A stretch of DNA of 64,000 nucleotides from contig CAWDWB010000009.1 in the NCBI GenBank assembly GCA_963805925.1, positions 310,001-374,000 on the forward strand, written 5' to 3'. Made by a program: the position numbers and the translations under genes. The DNA comes from CAMPKL01 sp963805925. Lineage in GTDB: Bacteria > Acidobacteriota > Terriglobia > Bryobacterales > UBA6623. Shown piece by piece: positions 51,716 to 59,512 of the stretch; the stretch's first letter is position 1, and each line of letters begins with the position of its first letter. Under the pieces are notes generated by a model, which had not been told where the DNA came from, did no database searches, and was given only the letters and a program-made list of their open reading frames with translations.

Positions 51716-53011
51716 ATGCGCCTCATCCTCTTCCTCCTCGCCGCCGCAACCCTCTTCGCCCAATCCAACCCGCGCTACATCCCCTTCTCGCCCAGCGACA
51801 CCAAGGGCGCCCTCTACGCTCCCGACTCCGGCCCTGCGCCCTCTATCGGCGTCCTCGTCATCCACCGCACCGCGAACTTCATGGAAACCCTCGCCTGCAC
51901 CGAACTCTCGAAGCGCGGCTTCCTCGTCCTCTGCATGAACCCGCGCTTCGACAACAACGAAGCCGCCGTCTGGTGGAACGACATCGCCCTTGACGTGAAG
52001 ACCGGCGTCGAGTTCCTGCGCAAGCAACCCGGCATCCAAAAAGTCGTGCTCTGGGGACACAGCGGCGGAGGCCCCACCACCACCTTCTATCAAGCCGTCG
52101 CCGAGAACGGCCCGTCGTATTGTGAGGGCGCCAACAAGATCATCCCCTGCGACAACTCGCTCGCCAACCTGCCGCCCGCCGACGGCATAATCCTCGTCGA
52201 CGCCCACCCCGGTAACTCCGTCAACGTGCTGCGCAGCATCAACCCCGCCGTCACCAACGACGAAGAGATCATCGACCAAAACGCCGAGCCCCAACTCGAC
52301 TCCACGCTCGACGCCTTCAACCCCGCCAACGGCTACGACTCCAAAGGCTCGCACTACTCCGACGAATTCAAGACGCGCTACTTCGCCGCCCAAGCCGCCC
52401 GCATGAACAAGCTCATCGGCCTAGCCCAAGCCAAGCTCGCCGCGATCAAAGCAGGAACCTATCGCTACTCCGACGACGACTACTTCCCCATCGTCCAAGG
52501 CTCCGGCTACCGCCTCATGCAAATGGACACATCCATCCACGGCACAACCGCGCATCCTCGCCGCCTGCTCAAGAACGACGGCAGCATCGTTGAACAGATC
52601 GTCCGCAGCGTCCGCGTCCCCAGCGCCGGCGGGACCAGCACCAGCTTCGACAACACGCGCCTGCAAACTATCAAGTCGTTCCTCTCGACCAACGCCATCC
52701 GCGCCCAAGACTCGATGGACAAGATCGACTGGTGCTCATCGAACAACTCAACACCCTGCGCCGTCCAACAAATCTCCGCGCCGATTCTTGTGGCGCCGAT
52801 GGGCGGCTACTACTTCGTGCGCGACAACGAAATCCACTACGAACTAGCCAAAAGCGAAGACAAAGAATTCATCGTCATCGAAGGCGCCGTCCACAGCCAA
52901 CGCCCCTGCACCGCGTGTGAAACCACCCCCGGCCAATACTCCAACACGGTCAACAACTTCTACAACCACGCCCGCGACTGGATGAACGCACGGTTCCTTG
53001 CACCACGCTAG
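51716..53011 (+). CDS. Secreted alpha/beta-hydrolase (serine hydrolase)
   Basis: A 431-residue exported protein. The signal peptide MRLILFLLAAATLFAQS begins exactly at the ATG at 51716. This matches the upstream gene's pattern of TAAACT ending 11 nt before the ATG, so the two have similar start regions. VVLWGHSGGGPTT gives nucleophile Ser116 in G-x-S-x-G. The acid Asp is likely in IILVDAHPG, and the catalytic His in VIEGAVHSQRPC. Disulfide-type cysteines (YCEGANKIIPC, DWCSSNNSTPC, PCTACETTPG) are frequent. The substrate is unknown. A long open frame starting at 49379 runs into this gene but is an artefact of the PQQ gene's frameshifts. Confidence 0.85.
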   Translation: MRLILFLLAAATLFAQSNPRYIPFSPSDTKGALYAPDSGPAPSIGVLVIHRTANFMETLACTELSKRGFLVLCMNPRFDNNEAAVWWNDIALDVKTGVEFLRKQPGIQKVVLWGHSGGGPTTTFYQAVAENGPSYCEGANKIIPCDNSLANLPPADGIILVDAHPGNSVNVLRSINPAVTNDEEIIDQNAEPQLDSTLDAFNPANGYDSKGSHYSDEFKTRYFAAQAARMNKLIGLAQAKLAAIKAGTYRYSDDDYFPIVQGSGYRLMQMDTSIHGTTAHPRRLLKNDGSIVEQIVRSVRVPSAGGTSTSFDNTRLQTIKSFLSTNAIRAQDSMDKIDWCSSNNSTPCAVQQISAPILVAPMGGYYFVRDNEIHYELAKSEDKEFIVIEGAVHSQRPCTACETTPGQYSNTVNNFYNHARDWMNARFLAPR

Positions 53012-53052
53012 GGCGGAACGCTTGACACGGCATGCTACAACTGAATTAGAAG

Positions 53053-53238
53053 ATTCCTGGCTAGGCGAGATACGGCCAGGGGCGCCGCTGCATCGGTTAC
53101 AGGGTCTCGGGCGCGCGGTCAAAGCCAGAAGAGCCGCAGCGTAAGAGCGAAACAGAAACTAGGGTCGACCCAAAGACATCTCCGGTTCCCCGCTTGGAAG
53201 GGAATCCGCCCGCCGTTCCGGCGGGTTTTCTTGTTTTA
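53053..53238 (+). ncRNA. Candidate structured small RNA, ~185 nt, class unknown
   Basis: This part of a 490-bp stretch without genes is bounded by TTGACA (53022-53027) upstream and a strong terminator at its end. It can fold: CCTGGC/GCCAGG hairpin near 53057, CGCTGC/GCAGCG around an internal loop, a GGGTCGACCC palindrome, and GGTTCCC pairing with GGGAATCC just before the terminator. GATTCC at the 5' end could also pair with GGAATC at the 3' end, closing the molecule like 6S RNA. An AGCCAGAAGAGCCGC segment resembles the B12-box consensus at 13 of 15 positions, but the other cobalamin-riboswitch elements are not seen. No open frame of note. Confidence 0.35.
53209..53238 (+). terminator. Rho-independent terminator
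   Basis: CCCGCCG (53209-53215), a TTC loop and CGGCGGG (53219-53225) form a perfect 7-bp stem, followed by TTTTCTTGTTTT. It ends the candidate small RNA. Confidence 0.9.
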
Positions 53239-53501
53239 CGGCAAGAAAGCCCGTCGGACGTCGGTTTACTCAGAGCTTAAGAGCAAACTCCATCTCAGGG
53301 CCAAACCTCGCCCCAACCTCAATGCGCATATCCAAGCGCAACAGAGCCGCGACCGTCAGGGAGCGGTTTCTTCACCACCTACACCCCAACTCCGTCAGAA
53401 CGCCGCACCTCAACGCACAACGCCGGCACATTTACGTTCGGCAAACTAGAGTGCTGGCTGCGCCACAACGTAGAGGAACCGCGACCGCAGATTCAAAGGC
53501 C
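53239..53501. other. Non-coding stretch with dispersed repeat copy
   Basis: I see no convincing gene here: the short open frames lack ribosome sites and family features. It holds copy 2 of the 28-bp repeat at 53338-53365 (see 51608). Confidence 0.5.
53338..53365 (+). repeat. Dispersed 28-bp repeat, copy 2
   Basis: Differs from copy 1 (51608-51635) at two of 28 positions. A partial, weaker match (AACCGCGACCG) lies at ~53482. Confidence 0.55.
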
Positions 53502-53948
53502 TCAGCGATGCTCTTCATCCGGCACTCCAACGGTCGCCTCAAGCCCTGCAATCAGCGTCTGCCTCTCGGCCGGAGTCAGCCGCGCCTCCGCATGCAGCGG
53601 CAGGTAAAACCAAAGCGGCATATCTCCATCACGCAATTCTTTCGCCGCATTCTTGGAGTCTTTCGTCGGGTGCTCCCACTCCGAGAAGTTCATCTTGCTG
53701 CGGCCCTCGGAGACATCGCGCTGCGTCAACCACGACACGGGCGCGATATTGGAGTACCACGGCCAACGCGTTTCATTGCTGTGGCAATCGAAACAAGCCC
53801 GCTTAGCCAGCGCCCGCGTCTCTGGCTTGTTCCACTCCGGCTCCTGCCTGACCGGAGGATTCACGTGGCTGCGTCCATAGGGAACCAGTTGAATGAGCGC
53901 CAAGGAAATGCCTGCACTCAATGTGAGCCGCCGCAAAAGTGTGGACAT
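53502..53948 (-). CDS. Haem-binding domain protein (PF14376-like), exported
   Basis: A 148-residue protein with an N-terminal hydrophobic signal/anchor (LLRRLTLSAGISLALIQLVPYGR) and one CxxCH in ACFDCHSNETRWPWYSNIAPVSWLTQRDVSEGR, the full signature of the haem-binding domain. NFSEWEHPT and PLWFYLPLHAEARLTPAE follow the family pattern. It is a small periplasmic monohaem cytochrome of unknown partner. The reading frame is intact and of normal length (~150 aa). It stands alone on the minus strand between a non-coding region and the membrane protein at 54024, which is divergent. Confidence 0.9.
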   Translation of the reverse strand: MSTLLRRLTLSAGISLALIQLVPYGRSHVNPPVRQEPEWNKPETRALAKRACFDCHSNETRWPWYSNIAPVSWLTQRDVSEGRSKMNFSEWEHPTKDSKNAAKELRDGDMPLWFYLPLHAEARLTPAERQTLIAGLEATVGVPDEEHR

Positions 53949-54023
53949 TCGTATTCTGAGTGTAGTCCTCGTCTAACGAATCGCCGCCGCGTGGCGTCCA
54001 ACCGGCTACGCTGAGAAGAGCGC

Positions 54024-54464
54024 ATGAAATGGCACATCCGCATTCTCGGGTTCCTTTACCTCGCCATCGGCATCATTGCCGGCTACGTCGGGGCGGTGAA
54101 GATCTATCCGTCGATCGGTTCCTTCCCGACTTCCTCTCAAGGCAGCTTCGCTTTTGTCGTGGCAGCGATTTGGGTAATTCTGGCAGTGTTTGGCGCACTG
54201 ATCGGGCTGGCGATCCCAACGCTCATGATCGTCGGCGGGATCGGCCTGCTCGGAATGCGTCCCTGGGCCCGCGCAATGTCGATTGTTCTTTCGATGGTCT
54301 TGCTGCCTGCCATTCCGATCGGCGCGGCCGCCACTCTGTACCCTTCTCCTGTGCCCACTCTCGCCCTCGGCGCAGCACTCGGAGTTTTAGGGATGTACGG
54401 CCTGTGGGTCTTGCTGAACCAAAGAACCCAACGACTCTTCCAGCCCCAGGCGACGACCGCCTAG
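54024..54464 (+). CDS. Small membrane protein with four predicted helices
   Basis: A 146-residue protein, strongly hydrophobic, with four membrane segments (FLYLAIGIIAGYVGAVKIY, FAFVVAAIWVILAVFGALIGLAIP, LMIVGGIGLLG, and ALGAALGVLGMYGLWVLL). It ends in a polar tail (NQRTQRLFQPQATTA). No family is recognised and no catalytic motif is seen. Its TAG stop shares a CTAG with the convergent Fic gene (4-bp overlap). It may be a DUF-type integral membrane protein common in Acidobacteria. Confidence 0.75.
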   Translation: MKWHIRILGFLYLAIGIIAGYVGAVKIYPSIGSFPTSSQGSFAFVVAAIWVILAVFGALIGLAIPTLMIVGGIGLLGMRPWARAMSIVLSMVLLPAIPIGAAATLYPSPVPTLALGAALGVLGMYGLWVLLNQRTQRLFQPQATTA

Positions 54465-55588
54465 CGCCCATCATCCAAACCGCTCTTCCTCAACGCATAA
54501 CTCGTACTCCGCCCCCCCTCCTCGCTCCTCAGCAGCACCCCGTACTCCGCCAGCGCCGAAATATCCCGCAGCGCCGTGTCTTGCGAACACTTCGCCAACT
54601 TGGCGTACTTCGACGTCGTCAGCTTTCCCTCGAAACCATCGAGCAGCCGGTTGAGTACCAGGCGCTGCCGCTCATTGAGTGCGACGTCCCGCAGCGACTC
54701 CCAAAACCGCGCTTTCGCCAACACCGCGCCGAGCGCCGTCTGAGCACCGCCGATAGCCCGGCCCAAACAGCCCAAGAACCACTCCATCCAAACCGTGACG
54801 TCCAACGTACCCTGCTGCGTTCGCTCCAACACGTCGTAGTAGTCGCTCCGCTCTTGTCGAATCTGCGACGACATGCTGTAGAACCTTTGCGAACTGTCCT
54901 CCGACCGCGCCAACGCCAGATCCGCGATCGCCCGTGCAATGCGCCCATTGCCGTCGTCGAAGGGGTGCACCGTCACAAACCACAAGTGCGCCAGTGCGGC
55001 CTTCATCACAGGATCCATGCCCGGCCTTTCGTTAAACCACTCCAAGAAGGCCCGCATCTCCCGATTGAGTCGCGACGCCGCAGGCGCACGAAAGTGAACC
55101 CGCTCCCGCCCAATCGGTCCCGACACAACTTCCATCGGACCTACCGCATCGTCCCGCCAAGCGCCCGCGCGAATCTTCGTCACCCCGGTGCGTCCGGCCG
55201 GGAACAACGACGCTTGCCACCCGAAAAGCCTTTCCGCCGTCAGCGGCGCGTCGTACCGGCGGGTCGCGTCGAGCATCATCTCCACAATGCCCTCCACGTC
55301 ACGGTCCGCGCGGTTTAGGGCGCCAGCGTCCATCCCCAGGCGGCGCGCAAGTGAAGAACGAACCTGCTCCGCATCCAACCGCTCTCCCTCGATCTCACTG
55401 CTCTTGAGCACATCCGACGTCAGCGTCTCCAACACAGCCTCCTGCCGCAGCGGAAACCCCAACGCCTCCATATGTCCAACCAGCCGTCCCTGCCGATGGC
55501 GCACTGCCGCCAACGGCTCCGCCAGCCGCTCCCTGTCCCAAATCATCCGAGGCCAGCCCTTCAGTTCATGAATATACTTTCGCTGCAT
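54461..55588 (-). CDS. Fic-family AMP-transferase with C-terminal winged helix
   Basis: A 375-residue protein. The catalytic loop HPFDDGNGRIAR (His208) matches HPFx(D/E)GNGRxxR. A preceding SSEIEGE motif (~60) is the (S/T)xxxE(G/N) inhibitory helix of class II Fic enzymes, so the activity is probably autoinhibited. The N-terminus (KYIHELKGWPRMIWD) is the DUF4172-type domain. A C-terminal winged helix (LTTSKYAKLAKCSQDTALRDISALAEYGVLL) suggests DNA binding. The ATG at 55588 lies inside the first of three 34-bp repeats, a plausible operator for autoregulation. A GTG at 55609 is an alternative start. Targets are unknown. Confidence 0.93.
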   Translation of the reverse strand: MQRKYIHELKGWPRMIWDRERLAEPLAAVRHRQGRLVGHMEALGFPLRQEAVLETLTSDVLKSSEIEGERLDAEQVRSSLARRLGMDAGALNRADRDVEGIVEMMLDATRRYDAPLTAERLFGWQASLFPAGRTGVTKIRAGAWRDDAVGPMEVVSGPIGRERVHFRAPAASRLNREMRAFLEWFNERPGMDPVMKAALAHLWFVTVHPFDDGNGRIARAIADLALARSEDSSQRFYSMSSQIRQERSDYYDVLERTQQGTLDVTVWMEWFLGCLGRAIGGAQTALGAVLAKARFWESLRDVALNERQRLVLNRLLDGFEGKLTTSKYAKLAKCSQDTALRDISALAEYGVLLRSEEGGRSTSYALRKSGLDDGR

Positions 55589-55659
55589 AACCTGCGGTGA
55601 TTGTACCACTCATTCGCCGCATAATCTGCAGTGATTGAGTCGGCCATTCGCCGCAAGAC
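55578..55659. repeat. Three direct repeats with exact 34-bp period upstream of the Fic gene
   Basis: Units start at 55578 (TTTCGCTGCATAACC), 55612 (ATTCGCCGCATAATC) and 55646 (ATTCGCCGCAAGAC). The first two continue CTGCnGTGATTG and match at 22 of 26 positions; the third is truncated after ~10 bp. The array covers the Fic start codon and the space before it. It is a candidate binding site for the Fic protein's own winged helix or another regulator. Confidence 0.55.
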
Positions 55660-55732
55660 AACGCACGCCGCATGTTTGTCCCCGGTTGTCCACGCGGTAA
55701 ACTAACTGCCCAGCCGCTATAATATTGATTCG

Positions 55733-56407
55733 ATGGCTGAAATCGCGCCTTCCATCCTGTCGGCCGACTTCGCTCGTCTCGGCGAAGACGTCGCGACTGT
55801 CCAGCGCGCCGGCGTCAAGATGATCCACGTCGATGTCATGGACGGGCATTTCGTCCCGAACATCTCCATCGGCGTGCCTGTGGTCGCCTCGCTGCGCAAG
55901 GCTACGGATCTCTATCTGGACTGCCATCTGATGATCGACAACCCGGACACGTTTACCCCTGCGTTCATCGCGGCGGGCGCCCAAAACGTCACCATCCACC
56001 AGGAAGCGACGCGCCACTTGCACCGTAGCCTGCAACTCATCAAAGACCATGGAGCCCAGGCAGGCGTGGCTCTCAACCCGGCAACGCCCGTCGAGACGCT
56101 CGATCACGTCCTCGACATGGTCGACCTGGTCTTGGTCATGAGCGTCAACCCCGGTTTCGGCGGACAGAAGTTCTTGCCGCTGGCGTTCTCGAAAATCGTA
56201 CAGCTCGCCGAACTGCGCCAGGCGCTCGGTTTGAGCTTCAAAATCGAAGTCGACGGCGGCGTCGATACCAGCAACATCGCCGAGTTGACCCGTGCCGGCT
56301 GCGACATCTTTGTCGCCGGATCCAGCATATTTGGAACCCCTGACCCGGCCCAAGCCGTAGAATCTCTAAAGGAGCGCATCGCAGGCGCTCACGTCATCCA
56401 CGTCTAG
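55733..56407 (+). CDS. rpe: Ribulose-phosphate 3-epimerase
   Basis: A 224-residue TIM-barrel enzyme that interconverts ribulose 5-phosphate and xylulose 5-phosphate. IAPSILSADFARLGED, HVDVMDGHFVPNISIG (metal Asp/His), DCHLMIDNPD and LVMSVNPGFGGQKFLP are diagnostic, as are EVDGGVDTSN and GSSIFGTPD (phosphate loops). TATAAT at 55718-55723 ends 9 nt before the ATG and there is no Shine-Dalgarno, so the mRNA is probably leaderless. BamD follows by 10 bp on the same strand, so the two may share a transcript. Confidence 0.97.
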   Translation: MAEIAPSILSADFARLGEDVATVQRAGVKMIHVDVMDGHFVPNISIGVPVVASLRKATDLYLDCHLMIDNPDTFTPAFIAAGAQNVTIHQEATRHLHRSLQLIKDHGAQAGVALNPATPVETLDHVLDMVDLVLVMSVNPGFGGQKFLPLAFSKIVQLAELRQALGLSFKIEVDGGVDTSNIAELTRAGCDIFVAGSSIFGTPDPAQAVESLKERIAGAHVIHV

Positions 56408-56417
56408 CAACAATCCT

Positions 56418-57530
56418 ATGACTCGCAATTCTCTTGGACTCGCCTGTGTCACGTCTCTCGGACTCGCCTTTACGGCGCTCTTGACGCTTGCCGGTTGCGG
56501 CCGCAATCCGTACGACAACCCGATCGCCACCAACTCGCAACAGCCCGACAAGGTGCTGTTCGATCAGTCGATCAACTACATCGAGAAGAAACGCTACGAC
56601 GTGGCCCGGCTGCAGCTCCAGACGCTGATCAACACCTACCCGGACAGCGAATACATCGCCAAGTCGAAGCTGGCGATCGCCGACAGCTGGTACCAGCAAG
56701 GCGGCAGCAGTTCGCTGGCGCAGGCTGAGGCGGAATACGACGATTTCATCACCTTCTTCCCTTCGATGGAAGAATCGGCCGAAGCGCAAAAGCGGATCTG
56801 CGAGATTCACTACGATCAGATGGTCAAGCCGGACCGCGACAACACCCACGCGATCCGCGCCGACCAGGAGTGCCGCCAGTTGATCCTGCAGTGGCCGAAC
56901 AGCATTTACCGTAAGGAGACCGAACAGAAGCTGCGCGACGTGCAAGAGATCATCGCCGAAGCAGAGTATCGCGTCGGCACTTACTACGCAGACAAGGGCA
57001 GCTATCGCGCCGGCGCCAATCGCCTGCAGACCCTGACCGAGCACTACCCGCTGTTCAGCAACAGCGATGATGCACTCTGGCGGTTAGGCGAGACCTACGA
57101 GAGCATGGGCGAGCAGTACACCGAGCAGATGGTGGACGCCTACACCAAGATCGTCCGCGACTACCCGCTCAGCACGTACGTGGATGCAGCCAAAGAGAAG
57201 TTGACCAATCTCAACCGCCCGATTCCCAGCCCCGATCCGGAGCGCTTCGATATCAACAAGTACAACGTCGAGCACCGGGACTACAAGGGATTCTGGGCTA
57301 AGTCCTTTGGAATCTTTGGTTCAGCGCCCGACTTGAGGATGGCTGCGAAAGTCGGAGAACCGGCGAGCACGACCCTTATGCCGGCGACGCCTCCGGGCAT
57401 CCGCGCCACCGCCTCGGTCGGCGTCGGTCAGCCGAGCGCCGACGTCGGCGTCCAAACAATCGACGGCCCGAGCGCCATCGACACCCAACCGGACGCTCGC
57501 CAGAATCAACCGGCTCCGCCTCAGAATTAA
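56418..57530 (+). CDS. bamD: Outer-membrane assembly lipoprotein BamD
   Basis: A 370-residue lipoprotein: the signal peptide ends in TLAGCGRNP (lipobox L-A-G-C). TPR repeats fill residues ~45-280 (DQSINYIEKKRYDVARLQLQTLINTYPDSEYIAKSKLAIADSWYQQGG), typical of BamD, which works with BamA to insert outer-membrane barrels. The last ~80 residues are a disordered Pro/Ala-rich tail not found in proteobacterial BamD. The presence of bamD fits a diderm with many TonB-dependent receptors. Confidence 0.92.
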   Translation: MTRNSLGLACVTSLGLAFTALLTLAGCGRNPYDNPIATNSQQPDKVLFDQSINYIEKKRYDVARLQLQTLINTYPDSEYIAKSKLAIADSWYQQGGSSSLAQAEAEYDDFITFFPSMEESAEAQKRICEIHYDQMVKPDRDNTHAIRADQECRQLILQWPNSIYRKETEQKLRDVQEIIAEAEYRVGTYYADKGSYRAGANRLQTLTEHYPLFSNSDDALWRLGETYESMGEQYTEQMVDAYTKIVRDYPLSTYVDAAKEKLTNLNRPIPSPDPERFDINKYNVEHRDYKGFWAKSFGIFGSAPDLRMAAKVGEPASTTLMPATPPGIRATASVGVGQPSADVGVQTIDGPSAIDTQPDARQNQPAPPQN

Positions 57531-57629
57531 TCTGAATACCGTAGCCCGTACTAGAACTTTCCGGGTTACACTAGCTACGGACGCGCCGGGGTCATATATG
57601 GACCGCGAGGGGCGCTCGGAGCCTTTGCT

Positions 57630-58295
57630 GTGAGCCTCATACTGATTGCGGACGACAATCCCCATGCTCATCGCATGGGCCGTCAAATCCTCAGCCAAGA
57701 GGGGTATGAGGTCGCCACGACGTCCGACGGCGACGAAACGCTCCAGTACCTTACGGAGAATCAGCCCGATCTAGTCCTAGTCGATACGCGCATGCCGGGG
57801 CCCTCGGGCTTCGAAGTCTGCCGCCGCATCAAGAGGCATCCGAAGCTCAATCACGTTAAAGTTGTGCTCTTGGCCGGTCCCCTAGAGCCGTTCGATCCCG
57901 CGCAAGCCGAAGCTGCCGGTTCGGACGGGGTGCTGCACAAGCCGCTCGACGCTTACTCGCTCATCGACACCGTCAAATCGCTCATCGGCGAAGCTCGGGC
58001 GACGGAGACGGTGCGGGACACCGAACCCGTCGCGTCCTTGCGCGTCCTCGATCGCTCGACCGGGCCGGTCGAACTGTCTGACGCGCCCGAACCGGGCGCT
58101 CATTTTTCATCGGAAAGCAGCAGTGATCTCGATCCATTCGGGGCTGCCGTGCAAGCCGCGCTCAGCGACGACCAGGACGAAGATCGTCGCGAACGGTTGG
58201 TTCGCGAGGCGGTCAACGAAGTATTAACTGCGGCAATGCCTACATTGGTTGATACACTCACACAAAGAGTTCTGGAAAGGCTCAAGCAACTCTAA
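57630..58295 (+). CDS. Response regulator receiver with Asp/Glu-rich C-terminal extension
   Basis: A 221-residue protein with an N-terminal receiver (1-~125) that has all key residues: Asp8-Asp9 (LIADDNPHAH), phospho-acceptor Asp52 (LVLVDTRMPGPSG) and Lys in LHKPLDAY. The C-terminal ~95 residues are acidic, then form a helix (EAVNEVLTAAMPTLVDTLTQRVLERL). No DNA-binding or enzyme domain is seen, so output is probably by protein interaction, as in type IV pilus/gliding PilG/PilH-type proteins. GTG start at 57630. YajQ follows by 6 bp. Confidence 0.9.
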   Translation: MSLILIADDNPHAHRMGRQILSQEGYEVATTSDGDETLQYLTENQPDLVLVDTRMPGPSGFEVCRRIKRHPKLNHVKVVLLAGPLEPFDPAQAEAAGSDGVLHKPLDAYSLIDTVKSLIGEARATETVRDTEPVASLRVLDRSTGPVELSDAPEPGAHFSSESSSDLDPFGAAVQAALSDDQDEDRRERLVREAVNEVLTAAMPTLVDTLTQRVLERLKQL

Positions 58296-58301
58296 GTATC
58301 A

Positions 58302-58808
58302 ATGGCTGGTCAAAATTCCTTCGATATCGTTTCTCAGATCGAGCTCCCTGAAGTCCAAAACGCCGTCGAGCAAGCAAGCAAAGAGATCTTGACTCGCTTC
58401 GACCTGAAGACGACGAAAAGCTCCATCGAATTCGACTCCGCCGCGCCTAAATTGACGCTGCGCAGTCAAGACGAGTACACGCTCAAGCAAGTCGTCGACG
58501 TGCTCGAATCGAAACTCGTCCGGCGCAAAGTGCCGCTCAAGAGCCTCGTCTACGGCAAGGTGCAACCCGCCGCGAATGCCAGCGTCGTGCAAGAAGTCGA
58601 GTTGCAACAAGGCATCCCCGTCGAGAAGGGCCGTGAGATCGTCAAGAAGATTAAGGACCTCAAGCTCAAAAAGATTCAGGCGTCGATCCAAGGCGATCAG
58701 GTTCGCGTCACCGGCCCGAGCCGCGACGATCTGCAGGCTGCCATGACGGCGCTCAAAGATCAAGACTTCGGCATCGACATGCAGTTCACGAACTATCGAT
58801 CCAACTAA
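58302..58808 (+). CDS. YajQ-family cyclic-di-GMP-binding protein
   Basis: A 168-residue two-domain YajQ/DUF520 protein. Signatures include SFDIVSQIELPEVQNAVEQASKEI at the N-terminus, RFDLK (~45), KKIQASIQGDQVRVTG and SRDDLQAAMTALKDQDFG. Some YajQ proteins bind c-di-GMP and act with LysR-type regulators in virulence/biofilm control; others bind nucleotides only. It follows the response regulator by 6 bp and probably shares its transcript. PilZ at 33538 is another c-di-GMP candidate in the window. Confidence 0.95.
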   Translation: MAGQNSFDIVSQIELPEVQNAVEQASKEILTRFDLKTTKSSIEFDSAAPKLTLRSQDEYTLKQVVDVLESKLVRRKVPLKSLVYGKVQPAANASVVQEVELQQGIPVEKGREIVKKIKDLKLKKIQASIQGDQVRVTGPSRDDLQAAMTALKDQDFGIDMQFTNYRSN

Positions 58809-58817
58809 ACACTCGAC

Positions 58818-59464
58818 ATGGCTCGAATTCTCGAATCCGTTTTCATTGACGGTCCGGCTGGAAAGCTGGAGGCCCTGCACGAGGGCCCAGAGGACGGCGT
58901 TGTCATCGAACGCGTTGCCGTTGTCTGCCATCCGCATCCGCTGCACGGCGGGACACTTCACAACAAAGTTGTTTTTCGACTCGCGCGCGGCATCCGCAAT
59001 GCCGGGTCGGCGGTGATTCGCTTTAACTTCCGCGGCGCAGGGCTGAGCGAAGGCAAGCACGACGAGGGCAAGGGCGAGCAGGACGATGTTCGAGCGGTCG
59101 TCGCTTTCGCTAAGAAGCGCTATCCGGGCCTGCCGATCATCGGCGCGGGCTTCTCGTTCGGTTCGAACGTCGGCCTGCGCGTCGCCTGGAAGGACAATGC
59201 TTTGAACGCTTCATCGCGGCAGGCCTGCCGGCCGATCGCGGCGGCTTCGAGTTCTTGGCGAAGTGCGAGTTCCCCAAGATTTTCATTCACTCCACGCATG
59301 ACGAACACGGCTCGCGCGCAAACATGGAGAAGGTTTTCGCCGCCGCCGCCGAGCCCAAGCTGATCGAGTGGGTCGAGGCCGAAGATCACTTCTTCGTGCA
59401 TCGCCTAGAGCAGTTCGAGCAGAAGGTCATCGCTGCGGCCCTGCACGACTTCTTCCCCGAGTAG
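58818..59464 (+). pseudogene. Alpha/beta-hydrolase (DUF-type dienelactone-hydrolase-like), one frameshift
   Basis: A ~215-residue hydrolase if repaired. The N-terminal part has AVVCHPHPLHGGTLHNKVVFRLARG and FNFRGAGLSEGKHDEGKGE, then nucleophile elbow GAGFSFGSNVGLR. At ~59200 the frame steps back by one base: ERFIAAGLPADRGGFEFLAKCEFPKIFIHSTHDEHG then reads in a different frame to the true end at 59464. The unshifted frame continues as SSRQACRPIAAASS-type nonsense to 59363. The second segment supplies the acid/His part (STHDEHG, AEDHFFVHRLEQF). If the missing base is an error, the gene is functional. Confidence 0.78.
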
Positions 59465-59476
59465 CGGTCTTTCCCC

Positions 59477-59512
59477 TTGACATCTAGGTATCGTTGCGCC
59501 ATTCTCACCTAG
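59477..59512 (+). promoter_or_regulatory. Predicted padR promoter with overlapping inverted repeat
   Basis: TTGACA (59477-59482), 17 bp and CATTCT (59500-59505) form a promoter. CTAGGT (59484-59489) and ACCTAG (59507-59512) are an inverted repeat around the -10, a likely autoregulatory operator. Confidence 0.5.

Noticed and set aside
49379..53011. A single 1210-codon gene joining a PQQ dehydrogenase and a hydrolase
   Set aside because: The middle section (about 51310-51710) is Arg/Pro-rich nonsense, while the correct propeller sequence continues in other frames. It is a by-product of two frameshifts.
53130..53160. Cobalamin riboswitch, based on AGCCAGAAGAGCCGC resembling the B12 box
   Set aside because: The upstream elements of the class are missing, and the terminator is followed by no relevant gene. 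A chance match is more likely.
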